Shown here: positions 34,495 to 43,762 of the stretch, one piece after another
How the letters are laid out: the number at the start of each line of letters is the position of its first letter
Position numbering within the stretch: the first letter of the stretch is position 1
Assembly: GCF_000285295.1 (NCBI RefSeq)
Contig: NZ_CADP01000004.1
Span: 1 to 64,000, forward strand
Direction: 5' to 3'
Length of the DNA stretch: 64,000 bases
Source: Komagataeibacter europaeus LMG 18890
Lineage (GTDB): Bacteria; Pseudomonadota; Alphaproteobacteria; Acetobacterales; Acetobacteraceae
Program-made: the position numbers and the translations under genes
Notes under the pieces: model-generated
Databases searched by the model: none
Told to the model about the DNA's origin: nothing
The model's input: the letters and a program-made list of their open reading frames with translations, nothing else

Positions 34495-36319
34495 ACGTCG
34501 TCCCCCGCGCCGTCCCCGCGCGGGTGAAGTCCGGCTGGAAGGCCAGCCTGTTTCCCCCGGCGTCGCGATCGGCCAGGCCGCCGTTGCGCATGAACCGGCC
34601 CCGCCGCCGGTGGACATGGCGCGCCGGGACTGTGACCCTGCCCATGAACGCACCCGCCTGCACGATGCCATAGGCCGTTCCGTGGCCCAGCTTGGCCGCC
34701 TGCATGACCGTCTGGCGCTGCTGCCGGAAGATGGTCAGGTGGAAATCGGCTCCCTGCTGGAAGTCTATCGCCGGATGCTTGGCCCCTCGCGGCTGCGGCG
34801 CGGGATCGAGGCCCGGCTGGAACATGGCATGCTGGTCGAAGCCGCCGTGATGCAGGAAACCGAGGCGCTGGCGACCCTTATGCTCGCCCCCCCCGGTCGT
34901 CCCGCGCCGCAGGGGGAGGACGCGGTGGCGGCCCGCAGGCGTGCGGGCGAATTCCGTGAAATCGGGCGCAGGCTGGTCCGTAACCTCAGTGGCACGCCCT
35001 ACCGTTCCTTTTCCACCCTGCCTGATGGGGCCATTCTGGTCGCCGAGCAGTTGCGCCCCGCAGATGCCGCCCTGATCGATCCCTCCCGCATTGCCGCCGT
35101 CGTGACGGAAGAAGGCGGCAGTACCGGGCATACCGCCATCCTGCTGCGTGCGCTGGGCATTCCCGCCGTGCTGGCCGCCCACGGGCTGCTGGCGCAGGTG
35201 CGGCGGCGCACGCGCCTGGTGGTGGATGGGACGACGGGGCATGTCGTTATCCGCCCTTCCAGCCGCACGGCGGCGGCGGCACGGGTGGATGTCGCGGCCT
35301 ATGCACGTGAACGCCAGATGCTGGGGCGCCTGCGTCGCCTGCCCGCCCGCCTGTCCAGCGGTGAGGTGCTGACGCTGCAGGCCAATCTGGAAATCCCGGC
35401 CGAACTGCCCATGGTGGCGCAGTCGGGGGCTGCGGGCATTGGCCTGCTGCGCAGCGAATTCCTGTTCATGAACACCGATACCCTGCCTGACGAAGCGCGG
35501 CAGGAAGCCATCTACCTGCCCCTGATCAAGGCCATGGCAGGCGATCCGGTCACGATCCGCGTGGTGGACTGGGGCAGTGAAAAGAACAGCGATGCCCTGT
35601 CGCGCGTGGGTATTGGCAATGGGGGCGATGTCAATCCGGCGCTGGGCGTGCGTGGCATCCGGCTGCTGCTCCAGCATCGCGCCCTGCTGGAAACGCAGTT
35701 CGCCGCCATCCTGCGCGCGGCCCATGCGGGGCCGGTGCGGGTCCTGTTGCCTATGGTGTCCGGGGTGGGGGAATTGCGGGCCGCGCGTGACATTTATGCC
35801 CGTGTCGGGCGCAGGCTGCGGCGCAGGGGGGTGGAAATCCCCGACCCGCTGCCGCCGCTTGGCATCATGATTGAAACGCCCGCCGCCGCACTCATGGCCG
35901 ATGTGCTGGCGCAGGAAGCCGAATTCCTGGCCATCGGCACCAATGACCTGACCATGTATGCCCTTGCCGCCGACCGGGCGGCGGCGGATGTCGCGGCCCT
36001 GTATGACCCGCTGCACCCCGCGGTGCTGCGTCTGGTGCGCATGACGGCGGATGCGGGGCTGCGCCAGCGCAGGCCGGTTTCCGTCTGTGGGGAACTGGCG
36101 TCCGACCCGCTGGCGGTGCCGCTGCTGGTGGGGCTGGGATTACGGTCCTTTTCCATGCATGCCTCCGCCGTGCCACGGGTCAAGCGGGCGATCCGCGCGG
36201 CCGCCATGGATGACTGCCGCCGTATGGCCTGCCGTGCGCTGGAGGCGACGGATGGGGAGGAAGTCCGCACCATGCTGGCAACCTACACCCACGACCTGCG
36301 GCACCCCGGGGATGGCTAG
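34481..36319 (+). CDS. ptsI: PTS enzyme I
   Basis: Phosphoenolpyruvate-protein phosphotransferase that starts the PTS chain. 612 aa, slightly longer than the usual 570-580 because of a basic N-terminal tail ([15 protein letters not shown]). HPr-binding helical domain about 50-160, swivelling domain with active His217 in EEGGSTGHTAILL, and the PEP-binding barrel from about 290 with LLRSEFLFMN, GIMIETPAA, AIGTNDLTMY and catalytic Cys in SVCGELASDP. Start overlaps ptsH, stop overlaps pabB by 8 bases, so the transcript seems to run on into folate genes. Confidence 0.95.
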   Translation: MKTTERRPPRRPRAGEVRLEGQPVSPGVAIGQAAVAHEPAPPPVDMARRDCDPAHERTRLHDAIGRSVAQLGRLHDRLALLPEDGQVEIGSLLEVYRRMLGPSRLRRGIEARLEHGMLVEAAVMQETEALATLMLAPPGRPAPQGEDAVAARRRAGEFREIGRRLVRNLSGTPYRSFSTLPDGAILVAEQLRPADAALIDPSRIAAVVTEEGGSTGHTAILLRALGIPAVLAAHGLLAQVRRRTRLVVDGTTGHVVIRPSSRTAAAARVDVAAYARERQMLGRLRRLPARLSSGEVLTLQANLEIPAELPMVAQSGAAGIGLLRSEFLFMNTDTLPDEARQEAIYLPLIKAMAGDPVTIRVVDWGSEKNSDALSRVGIGNGGDVNPALGVRGIRLLLQHRALLETQFAAILRAAHAGPVRVLLPMVSGVGELRAARDIYARVGRRLRRRGVEIPDPLPPLGIMIETPAAALMADVLAQEAEFLAIGTNDLTMYALAADRAAADVAALYDPLHPAVLRLVRMTADAGLRQRRPVSVCGELASDPLAVPLLVGLGLRSFSMHASAVPRVKRAIRAAAMDDCRRMACRALEATDGEEVRTMLATYTHDLRHPGDG

Positions 36320-37694
36320 GGACGGCGTAAGCCTGCCCCTGCCCTGGCGGGATGTGGACGCCATCCTTGCGGCGTGGGGACATCTGCCCTGGCTTGCCTG
36401 TCTGGATAGCGGGGGCGAGGTTGGTGACCGGGCACGATGGATCATCATCTGCCGCGACCCGGTACATGTGGTGGTCCAGCGTGCAGGCCGATGCTGGCTG
36501 GATGGCGTGGCGGCGGAACCTGACCTGCTGACGGTGCTGCGGGAAAGCCTGCCTGCTGGCGGCTGTCCCGCTGGTCTTCCCTTTGCCGGTGGCGCGGTCG
36601 GATTTATCGGGTACGGCGCAGGGCTGCGCGGGACGGGCATCATGACACGGCATGGGGACGACCCCATGCAGCCGGAAGCCGCGTTCGGTATTTATGACCA
36701 TGCCTTTGTCCTTGATCGCCTGCATGGCCGGGCATGGCTGGCGGGTCATGACGCCATGGCCCTGCCTGCCGATCGTATCGCCCGTCTTGTGGCGCAGTGG
36801 GAAGCCGTTGGTTCGGCAGGGGCGATCCCCGCATTGCCCGCCCTGCCTTTCAGCCCGGATCAGGATGGCGCGGCCTATCGCGCCGGTGTGGCGGAGGCAG
36901 TGGAGCGGATCGCGGCGGGCGAGGTGTTTCAGGTCAACATGACCGGGCGCATGTATGCGGCCCGTCCCGCCGGCCTGGCGCCGGTGGAGGTGTATCGTGC
37001 ATTGCGGGCCGGATCACCCGCGCCGTTCGGGGCTTTCCTGTCATGTGACGGGGCATTCGCCCTGCTCAGCGCCTCGCCCGAGCGGTTTCTCGCCCTTGGT
37101 CCCGATGGCACGGTGCGCACCCGGCCCATAAAGGGCACCGCCCCGCGTGGCCGGTCGGCGGCGGAAGACGCGCAACTGGCCCACCGCCTGCGACATGATG
37201 CGAAGGAGCGGGCCGAAAACCTGATGATCGTGGATCTCATGCGCAATGACATCGGCCGCGTGGCCCGTATCGGCAGCGTCAGCGTGCCCGAACTGTTCGG
37301 CGTGGAACGGTTTGCCCATGTCCATCATCTGGTGTCCGAGGTCACGGGGCAGCTGCATGCGGGGCGTGATGCATTCGACCTGCTGGCCGCCACCCTGCCA
37401 CCGGGTTCGGTTACGGGCGCGCCCAAGCACCGCGCCATGCGGATCATTGATGAACTGGAGGCCTCCGCCCGCGGGGCCTATTGCGGCACGGTGGCATGGA
37501 TCGGGTGCGATGGGGCCATGGACAGTTCCGTCATCATCCGCGCGCTGTCCATGACGGCGGAGCGCATCATCGCGGCGGCGGGTGGGGGCATCACCTTTGA
37601 ATCCGACCCGATGCGCGAATACCGTGAAATGCAGCTGAAAATCGCGGCCCTGCTGGATATTTTCCATGACAGCCCGGATGGAGCGTCCCCATGA
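36312..37694 (+). CDS. pabB: aminodeoxychorismate synthase component I
   Basis: Makes 4-amino-4-deoxychorismate from chorismate and ammonia, on the way to p-aminobenzoate and folate. 460 aa. Chorismate-utilising domain from about 190: GEVFQVNMTGRMYA, LSASPERFL, the conserved TRPIKGTAPRGRS (with the Lys typical of PabB rather than TrpE) and LMIVDLMRNDIGRV, PGSVTGAPKHRAM, GAYCGTVAWIG. pabC follows with ATGA overlap; no pabA glutaminase is in the window. Confidence 0.93.
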   Translation: MARDGVSLPLPWRDVDAILAAWGHLPWLACLDSGGEVGDRARWIIICRDPVHVVVQRAGRCWLDGVAAEPDLLTVLRESLPAGGCPAGLPFAGGAVGFIGYGAGLRGTGIMTRHGDDPMQPEAAFGIYDHAFVLDRLHGRAWLAGHDAMALPADRIARLVAQWEAVGSAGAIPALPALPFSPDQDGAAYRAGVAEAVERIAAGEVFQVNMTGRMYAARPAGLAPVEVYRALRAGSPAPFGAFLSCDGAFALLSASPERFLALGPDGTVRTRPIKGTAPRGRSAAEDAQLAHRLRHDAKERAENLMIVDLMRNDIGRVARIGSVSVPELFGVERFAHVHHLVSEVTGQLHAGRDAFDLLAATLPPGSVTGAPKHRAMRIIDELEASARGAYCGTVAWIGCDGAMDSSVIIRALSMTAERIIAAAGGGITFESDPMREYREMQLKIAALLDIFHDSPDGASP

Positions 37695-38503
37695 CCGCAC
37701 CCGTTTCCCTGCCCATATGGCTCAATGGCCGGATCCTGCCCCACGGGGGGGCAGGCGTGGACACGGCGGACCGGGGCTTCCTGCTGGGGGATGGCCTGTT
37801 CGAGACCATGCGCGTGGCGGGGGGACAGGTCCGGCATCTTGACCGTCACATGAACCGTCTGGCGCGGGGGGCGGCGGCCATCAGGCTGCCGCCCCCCGAC
37901 CGAACGGCCATAGCTGTGGGTATTGCGGCCCTGCTGGACGCCTGCGGGCTGCAAACGGGGTCATTGCGCCTGACCTGCACCCGTGGTGTGGGACCACGCG
38001 GGCTGCTGCCGCCCGCGCAGGTCTCGCCGACATTGCTGCTGACTGCGGCAGCCGGCCTGCCGCCCGCGACCCCGGTGCGTCTGGTCACCGCCTCCCACCG
38101 GCGTGACGGGGGCAGTATCCTGTCACGGATAAAAAGCCTGAATTACCTGCCATCCATCCTGTCGCGGATGGAGGCGGCGGTACAGGGCGCGGATGACGCC
38201 ATCATGCTCAACCACGCGGGTTTCGTGGCCGAAACCAGCGCCAGCACGCTGGTCGCCTGCATTGACGGGCAGGCTGTAACCCCCCCGGTCAGCGATGGCG
38301 CACTGCCCGGAACGGCCCGTGGGGTGCTGGTGGATGCAGGGATCGTGCAGGTGGGCCGTATTTCCCCCGCGCTGTTGCGGCAGGCGACGGCGGTCTTCAC
38401 CCTTAACAGCCTGTCCGTGCGGGAAGTCGTGGAATGGGACGGGGTTGCATTTCCACGCCGTCCCGACCTGCTGGCGACCCTTCGGGCGGCCTGTCAGGGC
38501 TGA
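37691..38503 (+). CDS. pabC: aminodeoxychorismate lyase (PLP fold type IV)
   Basis: Releases pyruvate from aminodeoxychorismate to give p-aminobenzoate. 270 aa, PLP enzyme. DRGFLLGDGLFETMRV (28-43), the PLP Lys148 in SRIKSLNYLPSIL, EVs equivalent as FVAETSASTLVA, then PPVSDGALPGTARG. Branched-chain aminotransferases share the fold, but the pabB neighbour with a 4-base overlap supports PabC. Confidence 0.87.
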   Translation: MTAPVSLPIWLNGRILPHGGAGVDTADRGFLLGDGLFETMRVAGGQVRHLDRHMNRLARGAAAIRLPPPDRTAIAVGIAALLDACGLQTGSLRLTCTRGVGPRGLLPPAQVSPTLLLTAAAGLPPATPVRLVTASHRRDGGSILSRIKSLNYLPSILSRMEAAVQGADDAIMLNHAGFVAETSASTLVACIDGQAVTPPVSDGALPGTARGVLVDAGIVQVGRISPALLRQATAVFTLNSLSVREVVEWDGVAFPRRPDLLATLRAACQG

Positions 38504-38517
38504 TTTCCGCCCCAGAC

Positions 38518-38585
38518 GGGCCAGTTATGGCATTTCGCTTATTGCCCCGCATCACGCGGTTGGACTAATCCACCCGGATTGGCCC
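38518..38585 (+). promoter_or_regulatory. multi-branched fold in the purH leader
   Basis: Closing helix GGGCC (38518-38522) with GGCCC (38581-38585); inside, CCGC (38547-38550) with GCGG (38556-38559) and AATCC (38567-38571) with GGATT (38576-38580), the last stacking directly on the closing helix. It ends about 31 bases before the purH start. No known riboswitch is recognised. Confidence 0.3.
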
Positions 38586-38616
38586 ATTTCCAGCTTGCGT
38601 GAAAGGTCACCTGCTG

Positions 38617-40197
38617 ATGACCCCCCCGAAGACCGTGCCGGTTCGGCGTGCCCTGATTTCCGTTTCCGACAAGAAGGGCCTGCTTGACCTTGCCCGCGCC
38701 CTTGTCGCCCATGGCGCGGAGATCCTCTCGACGGGTGGTTCCGCCCGTACCCTGCGCGAAGCCGGCATCCCGGTGCGTGATGTGTCCGAACATACCGGTT
38801 TTCCGGAAATCCTCGATGGGCGCGTCAAGACACTGGTGCCGCAGGTGCATGGTGGCATCCTAGGCCGGCGTGACCTGCCCGCGCATGTCAGCCAGATGGA
38901 AGAACACGCGATCGCCCCGATCGACCTCGTGGCCGTCAACCTGTACCCGTTCGAGGCCACGGTGGCGTCTGGCGCGGGCGCGGAGGACTGCATCGAGAAC
39001 ATCGACATCGGCGGTCCGGCCCTGATCCGTGCGGCGGCCAAGAACCATGCCCATGTCGCCATCGTGACCGATCCGGCGCAGTATGGCGAAATCATCACCG
39101 CGCTGGAAAACGGTGGCACCACGCTGGCGCAGCGCAGGAAGCTTGCCGGTGCGGCCTATGCCCGCACGGCCGCCTATGACGCCGCCATCGCAAAATGGTT
39201 CGCAGGCCAGGAAGGCGAGGTGCTGCCCCCGCGCATGATCGTGGCGGGTGAAAAGCGCGAAAGCCTGCGCTATGGCGAAAATCCGCACCAGAAGGCGGCT
39301 TTCTACACCGATGGCTCCACCCGCCCCGGTGTGGCGACGGCGACGCAGGTGCAGGGCAAATCCCTGTCCTACAACAACATCAACGACACCGATGCGGCGT
39401 TTGAGGCCGTGGCCGAATTCGACGCCCCGGCCGTCGTGATCGTCAAGCACGCCAACCCGTGTGGCGTGGCCGTGGCGGCGACGCAGGCCGAAGCATGGGA
39501 CCGGGCGCTGCGTTGTGACCCGGTTTCGGCCTTTGGCGGGATCGTGGCGCTCAACCGCACGCTGGAAGCCGAGGCGGCGTCACGCATCGTCGCGATCTTC
39601 ACGGAGGTGATCGTCGCCCCCGACGCCAGTGCCGAAGCGCGTGAGATCCTTGCCCGCAAGAAGAACCTGCGCCTGCTGCTGACCGGCGCCCTGCCTGACC
39701 CGGCAGCCGGTGGCGTGGTTGTGCGTTCGGTGGCGGGTGGCTTCCTGGCGCAGACACGCGATAATGGCCGCATCACGCCCGATGCGCTGAAGGTGGTGAC
39801 GAAACGCGCGCCGACGCCAGCGGAAATGGCGGACCTGATCTTTGCCTTCCGCGTGGCCAAGCATGTCAAGTCGAACGCCATCGTCTATGCCAAGGACCAG
39901 AGCACGGTGGGGATTGGCGCGGGACAGATGAGCCGCGTTGATTCCGCGCGTATCGCCGCGACCAAAAGCGCAGACGCCGCGAAGGCAGCGGGCATCGACC
40001 ATCCACTGACCCAGGGAAGCGTCGTGGCGTCGGATGCGTTCTTCCCCTTTGCGGACGGTCTGGAAGCTGCAATCGCCGCGGGGTCGACCGCCGTGATCCA
40101 GCCCGGTGGCTCCATCCGTGATGACGAGGTGATCGCCGCCGCCGATAAGGCTGGCATCGCCATGGTCTTCACAGGTATGCGCCATTTCCGGCACTGA
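38617..40197 (+). CDS. purH: bifunctional AICAR formyltransferase / IMP cyclohydrolase
   Basis: Last two steps of IMP synthesis. 526 aa. N-terminal cyclohydrolase domain ([48 protein letters not shown]) and C-terminal transformylase with [15 protein letters not shown], the catalytic Lys-His in [12 protein letters not shown], and [17 protein letters not shown] 38617 (MTPPKT) preferred; a GTG at 38599 would add 6 residues. It follows pabC by 113 bases that include a foldable leader; PurH uses the folate cofactor whose synthesis pabBC serve. Confidence 0.96.
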   Translation: MTPPKTVPVRRALISVSDKKGLLDLARALVAHGAEILSTGGSARTLREAGIPVRDVSEHTGFPEILDGRVKTLVPQVHGGILGRRDLPAHVSQMEEHAIAPIDLVAVNLYPFEATVASGAGAEDCIENIDIGGPALIRAAAKNHAHVAIVTDPAQYGEIITALENGGTTLAQRRKLAGAAYARTAAYDAAIAKWFAGQEGEVLPPRMIVAGEKRESLRYGENPHQKAAFYTDGSTRPGVATATQVQGKSLSYNNINDTDAAFEAVAEFDAPAVVIVKHANPCGVAVAATQAEAWDRALRCDPVSAFGGIVALNRTLEAEAASRIVAIFTEVIVAPDASAEAREILARKKNLRLLLTGALPDPAAGGVVVRSVAGGFLAQTRDNGRITPDALKVVTKRAPTPAEMADLIFAFRVAKHVKSNAIVYAKDQSTVGIGAGQMSRVDSARIAATKSADAAKAAGIDHPLTQGSVVASDAFFPFADGLEAAIAAGSTAVIQPGGSIRDDEVIAAADKAGIAMVFTGMRHFRH

Positions 40198-40297
40198 TCC
40201 CACAGCAAGGCCCCTTGCCTGCGCGCCGAGGATGGCATGAGATAGCACGCCCGGTGGACGACCGGGGCTCTAAGACAGACGAAAGACGGGTACCCGC

Positions 40298-41071
40298 ATG
40301 GACATTCATCGACGTTCCTCCTGCCGCCTGCTTGCGGGCGTGCTTGTGGCTGGCAGTCTGGCGGCGGGTAGTGCCCATGCCGCCAGCAGGGGTGGCGCAC
40401 AGCCCGCACCGGCCGTACCGGCTGCGGCGCAGGTCGCGCCGGTGTTCGACATGACCCCGCTGCCGGTCACCACAGGGCAGCTTGTGCAGTATATCCTGAC
40501 CCCGGCGGGTCAGGTGTCCGGCATGCTGCTGGGTGACGGGACACAGGTTTTCTTTTCCCACGATCTGGGGGAAGAACTGCCCGCCATCGCCCGGCCGGGC
40601 GAACAGGTCAGCGTCAGTGGCCTGAAGGGCATCAGCCAGCCGATCGTGCGGGCGTATGCCGTCAGCGGCCCGCGTGGGCGCCGTATTGCCGACGTGCATC
40701 CGCCCGCATCCGCCACGGCGCCGGTTGATTCCCCCAGCATCGGCCCAGACGTGCCGGTGGATGGCACCATCCTTGCCCCCCTGTATGACATGCAGGGCAA
40801 GGCGCAGGGCGTGATCATGCGCGACCACAGCGTCGTGTACGTGGGCGAAAAGAACGCGGCCCGCCTTGTCGCATGGCTCAGGCCCGGGGCGGCGCTGCAC
40901 GCCATCGGCACCGGCGTGACAGGCGACCATGGGACCGCCATCAACGCGCGTGAGATCGGGCCGGATGTCAATCAGGCCATCCATGTCGAACCCGCCGACG
41001 CCCCGCCGCCAGGCGCGTTTCCCGGCAGTGCCGGCTATGATGTCATCCCCGGCGGTTCTTCCGGCGAATAA
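40298..41071 (+). CDS. exported protein with an internal duplication, function unknown
   Basis: 257 aa, not recognised. Signal peptide ([20 protein letters not shown] then ASRG), an Ala/Pro-rich linker, then two similar units of about 50 residues. Unit 1 (about 60-108) includes [18 protein letters not shown] then PGEQVSVSG; unit 2 (about 160-208) includes [18 protein letters not shown] then [10 protein letters not shown]. Each has the pattern G-x-x-x-G hydrophobic strand, D, V-x-V/F, then PG-x-x-hydrophobic-x-x-G, suggesting two small beta folds (OB-like). Likely periplasmic. Alone between purH and the Fo operon. Confidence 0.65.
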   Translation: MDIHRRSSCRLLAGVLVAGSLAAGSAHAASRGGAQPAPAVPAAAQVAPVFDMTPLPVTTGQLVQYILTPAGQVSGMLLGDGTQVFFSHDLGEELPAIARPGEQVSVSGLKGISQPIVRAYAVSGPRGRRIADVHPPASATAPVDSPSIGPDVPVDGTILAPLYDMQGKAQGVIMRDHSVVYVGEKNAARLVAWLRPGAALHAIGTGVTGDHGTAINAREIGPDVNQAIHVEPADAPPPGAFPGSAGYDVIPGGSSGE

Positions 41072-41137
41072 GGGCATATTGAACCCCTGCCGGGGAAAAA
41101 AGATGCAGGGATGGCACGTTTGTTTGCCACCCCTTGC

Positions 41138-41166
41138 TTGACAGGTTATTGCAGCATCGTTAGCTA
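41138..41166 (+). promoter_or_regulatory. candidate promoter of the ATP synthase Fo operon
   Basis: Perfect TTGACA (41138-41143), 17 bases, then TAGCTA (41161-41166), a weak -10 box, 29 bases before the first gene. Confidence 0.45.
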
Positions 41167-41194
41167 GCGCCTGCACCCTTGGGAGGTGCGAGAA

Positions 41195-41536
41195 GTGGAT
41201 AAGGATAACGACCCGTCCGACGAGTCCTTTGACCGGCGACTGGAAGCAGCCCGCGAGCGTATGAACCCGCCCGCGCCTGCCGTCCGTGACACCGGTGGGA
41301 CAATGTCCGATCTGGGCCTGGTGATCAGGTCGGGAACGGAACTTGTATCGGCGCTGGTGGTCGGGGTTGCGATTGGCTGGGGGCTTGACCACTGGCTGCA
41401 TACGAAGCCTTGGTTCCTCATCATCTTTTCGCTTCTGGGGGGTGTGGCAGGTGTGCTTAATGTCTGGCGTCTTGTCAGGCCCGATGCCATAAACGCTGAG
41501 GCAAAGGGGCCGGACGACGGCTCAGGACGGATATAG
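41195..41536 (+). CDS. atpI: ATP synthase accessory protein AtpI/AtpZ
   Basis: Small membrane protein helping c-ring assembly or Mg2+ supply for the ATP synthase. 113 aa. Charged N-terminus (DKDNDPSDESFDRRLEAARER), then two helices SGTELVSALVVGVAIGWGLDHWL and WFLIIFSLLGGVAGVLNVWRLV, the typical AtpI layout. GTG 41195 chosen because GGGAGG lies 8 bases before it; the GTG at 41186 overlaps that site. First gene of the Fo operon. Confidence 0.87.
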   Translation: MDKDNDPSDESFDRRLEAARERMNPPAPAVRDTGGTMSDLGLVIRSGTELVSALVVGVAIGWGLDHWLHTKPWFLIIFSLLGGVAGVLNVWRLVRPDAINAEAKGPDDGSGRI

Positions 41537-41548
41537 GGAAGAACGAAG

Positions 41549-42298
41549 TTGGCGGCCGGATCATCCATCGACGCGCTCGGTCAGTTCGAGCTCCATCCAG
41601 TTTTGGGTGCACTTGGCGAATCCCTGCGGTTCAGCCAGTCCCCCATGATGATGATTGTTGCCGCCATTGTGGTTCTGGCATTCCTGTACGTGGGCATGCG
41701 TCCCGCGGCGGTGGTGCCGGGCCGGCTGCAGTCCGCGGCAGAAATGTGCTACGACTTCATCCACAACATGGCGGTTGATACGATTGGTCCGGAAGGCCGG
41801 GCCTTCTTCCCGTTCGTGTTCACGCTGTTCTTCTTCATCCTGGCTGGCAATTACCTCGGCCTGCTGCCTTTTTCCTTTGCCTTCACCAGCCATATCGCCG
41901 TGACGCTGGCGCTGGCGCTGATGGTGTTCTGCCTCTCGATCATCGTGTCGCTCAAGGTGCAGGGGGCGAAGTTCTTAGCCCATTTCATGCCCGCCGGCGC
42001 CCCCAAGGCACTGGCCCCGCTGCTGATCCCGATCGAGATCCTTTCCTTTCTTTCGCGTCCCGTGAGCCTGTCGATCCGTCTGTTTGCCAACATGGTCGCC
42101 GGTCACGTGATGTTCGACATGTTTGCCGCCTTCACGATCATGCTGGCCGGTCTGGGCTTCTTCGGTGACATCATCGCCGTTGGTCCCGTGGTCATCAATA
42201 TCGCGCTGATGGCACTCGAATTGCTGGTCGGTGCCTTGCAGGCCTATGTGTTTGCAATCCTTACCTGCATCTATCTGAGGGAGGCGGTGGCCCACTAA
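41549..42298 (+). CDS. atpB: ATP synthase Fo subunit a
   Basis: Proton half-channel of the ATP synthase in the inner membrane. 249 aa, five to six helices. The essential Arg is in [14 protein letters not shown] (helix 4), and the last helix [23 protein letters not shown] is conserved. Starts with TTG at 41549 (after AGGGAAG); no usable ATG occurs before the first conserved part, so the rare start is well supported and may keep expression low. Confidence 0.95.
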   Translation: MAAGSSIDALGQFELHPVLGALGESLRFSQSPMMMIVAAIVVLAFLYVGMRPAAVVPGRLQSAAEMCYDFIHNMAVDTIGPEGRAFFPFVFTLFFFILAGNYLGLLPFSFAFTSHIAVTLALALMVFCLSIIVSLKVQGAKFLAHFMPAGAPKALAPLLIPIEILSFLSRPVSLSIRLFANMVAGHVMFDMFAAFTIMLAGLGFFGDIIAVGPVVINIALMALELLVGALQAYVFAILTCIYLREAVAH

Positions 42299-42360
42299 CG
42301 GGCCCCAACCCCGCTTCCATATATTTCAATCCAGAACGTCTGAAACAAGGAAAACAAGAC

Positions 42361-42585
42361 ATGGATATCGCAGCAGCCCGTGAAATTGGTGCCGGTATCG
42401 CCGTTATCGCCCTCGCTGGCGTTGGCATTGGCCTGGGTAACATCTTCTCCACGCTGGTCAGCAGCATTGCGCGCAACCCGTCCGCGCGTCCGCATGTGTT
42501 CGGTCTCGGCATGCTGGGCTTCGCCCTGACGGAAGCCGTCGCCCTGTATGCGCTGCTGATCGCGTTCCTGATCCTGTTCGTCTGA
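42361..42585 (+). CDS. atpE: ATP synthase Fo subunit c
   Basis: Forms the rotating ring. 74 aa, hairpin of two helices with the polar loop [11 protein letters not shown]. The proton-carrying residue is Glu58 (ALTEAVALY). No sodium-binding signature (Q in helix 1, ES/T in helix 2) is seen, so proton coupling is expected. Ribosome site AAGGAAAAC. A 62-base gap before it agrees with its high stoichiometry. Confidence 0.97.
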   Translation: MDIAAAREIGAGIAVIALAGVGIGLGNIFSTLVSSIARNPSARPHVFGLGMLGFALTEAVALYALLIAFLILFV

Positions 42586-42601
42586 TACGCTGGAGGCGAA
42601 C

Positions 42602-43216
42602 ATGGCGCGCGCCGTGATGTATGACAACATCCGAAGGGCGGGGACAGTTCTGGCCTCGTCCGCGCTGGCTCTGCCGCTGATGGCCATGGTTGCCCCTGGC
42701 GCGCGCGCCGAGGGCATGCCCCAGCTTGATTTCGGCAATCCCTATGTCATCGGACAGGTGGTGTGGGGCGCTGGCATTTTCCTGGTACTTTACCTTCTGC
42801 TGAGCCGCTCGGCCCTGCCGAAGGTGGAAAAGGTCCTGTCGCTGCGTCGCCAGACGATCGAGACGGATCTCGGGATTGCGCACAAGGCCAAGACCCGCGC
42901 TGATGAAGCAGTGGCCGACCTGCATGAAGCCCGCCGCAAGGCACTGGCTGACGCACAGGCTAATGTGGACAAGGTTGTCGAGGAGGCGCGTCTTGCCGCC
43001 GCCCGGCAGACCGAGGAAATGAATGCGCGTCTGGCGACGGAAATCCAGGATGCCGAAACCCGCATTGCCCAGGCACGTGGGCAGGCGCTGGCATCCGTGC
43101 GTGAGATTTCGACAACGACGGCGGAAACGCTGATCCATCAGTTATCCGGCATTGCCGCCCCGGCCGATTTCGTGACGGCAAAGGTCGGTTCTGCTGCGGC
43201 AGCACGTGGTCTCTGA
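42602..43216 (+). CDS. atpG: ATP synthase Fo subunit b'
   Basis: Peripheral stalk subunit, the b' form of photosynthetic and alphaproteobacterial ATP synthases. 204 aa. It has an N-terminal extension resembling a signal peptide (AGTVLASSALALPLMAMVAPGARAEG) before the single membrane helix (VVWGAGIFLVLYLLLSR) and a long Ala/Glu/Arg coiled coil (about 75-170). Lies between atpE and atpF. The symbol for b' varies (atpG, atpF2). Confidence 0.88.
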   Translation: MARAVMYDNIRRAGTVLASSALALPLMAMVAPGARAEGMPQLDFGNPYVIGQVVWGAGIFLVLYLLLSRSALPKVEKVLSLRRQTIETDLGIAHKAKTRADEAVADLHEARRKALADAQANVDKVVEEARLAAARQTEEMNARLATEIQDAETRIAQARGQALASVREISTTTAETLIHQLSGIAAPADFVTAKVGSAAAARGL

Positions 43217-43246
43217 CCCGCTGCCCAAGACAGACAGGTCATAATC

Positions 43247-43741
43247 ATGTTTCATGATCCCCGTTTCTGGTCGGCTGTTGCCTTTGTCCTGTTCTTTGTC
43301 CTGTTCGGGCGTTCACTATGGAAACCCCTGGTGAGCGCGCTGGACGGACGGGCAGAGCGCATCCGTGCAGAGCTTGATGAAGCAGCGCGCCTGCGCCGTG
43401 AAGCCGAGCAGATGCTTGAGGACGCGACGCGTGACCGCGAAGCGGCATTGGCCGAAGCCAAGGAACTGGTTGAACATTCCCTGCGTGAAGCCGCCAATAT
43501 TGCACTGAAGGCCCGCAAGGACGCCGAGGAAATCGCCGCACGGCGTGAACAGATGGCGAAGGACCGGATTGCTTCGGCAGAACGTTCCGCTCTGCGCGAA
43601 GTGCGTGAGACGGCTGTTGACATCGCCATTCAGGCCACGCGTGAAACGCTGGCTGCAAGTCTGCCCGCAGATGTGGACGGCAAGATTATTGACAAGTCCA
43701 TCGGTGATCTGCCGACGGCCCTGTCCCAGCGTGCTGCCTGA
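43247..43741 (+). CDS. atpF: ATP synthase Fo subunit b
   Basis: Peripheral stalk subunit. 164 aa: membrane helix at residues 7-22 (FWSAVAFVLFFVLFGR), then WKPLVSALDGRAERIRAELDEA and a continuous charged coiled coil to about residue 140. The delta-alpha-gamma-beta-epsilon (F1) genes are not in the window, as usual for alphaproteobacteria, where Fo and F1 are separate operons. Confidence 0.93.
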   Translation: MFHDPRFWSAVAFVLFFVLFGRSLWKPLVSALDGRAERIRAELDEAARLRREAEQMLEDATRDREAALAEAKELVEHSLREAANIALKARKDAEEIAARREQMAKDRIASAERSALREVRETAVDIAIQATRETLAASLPADVDGKIIDKSIGDLPTALSQRAA

Positions 43742-43762
43742 TCATCATTGGTGACAACCGGC

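Noticed and set aside
34412-36016. 534-codon minus-strand open frame
   Set aside because: Antisense of ptsI in GC-rich sequence; Gln/His/Arg-rich translation without any family motif.
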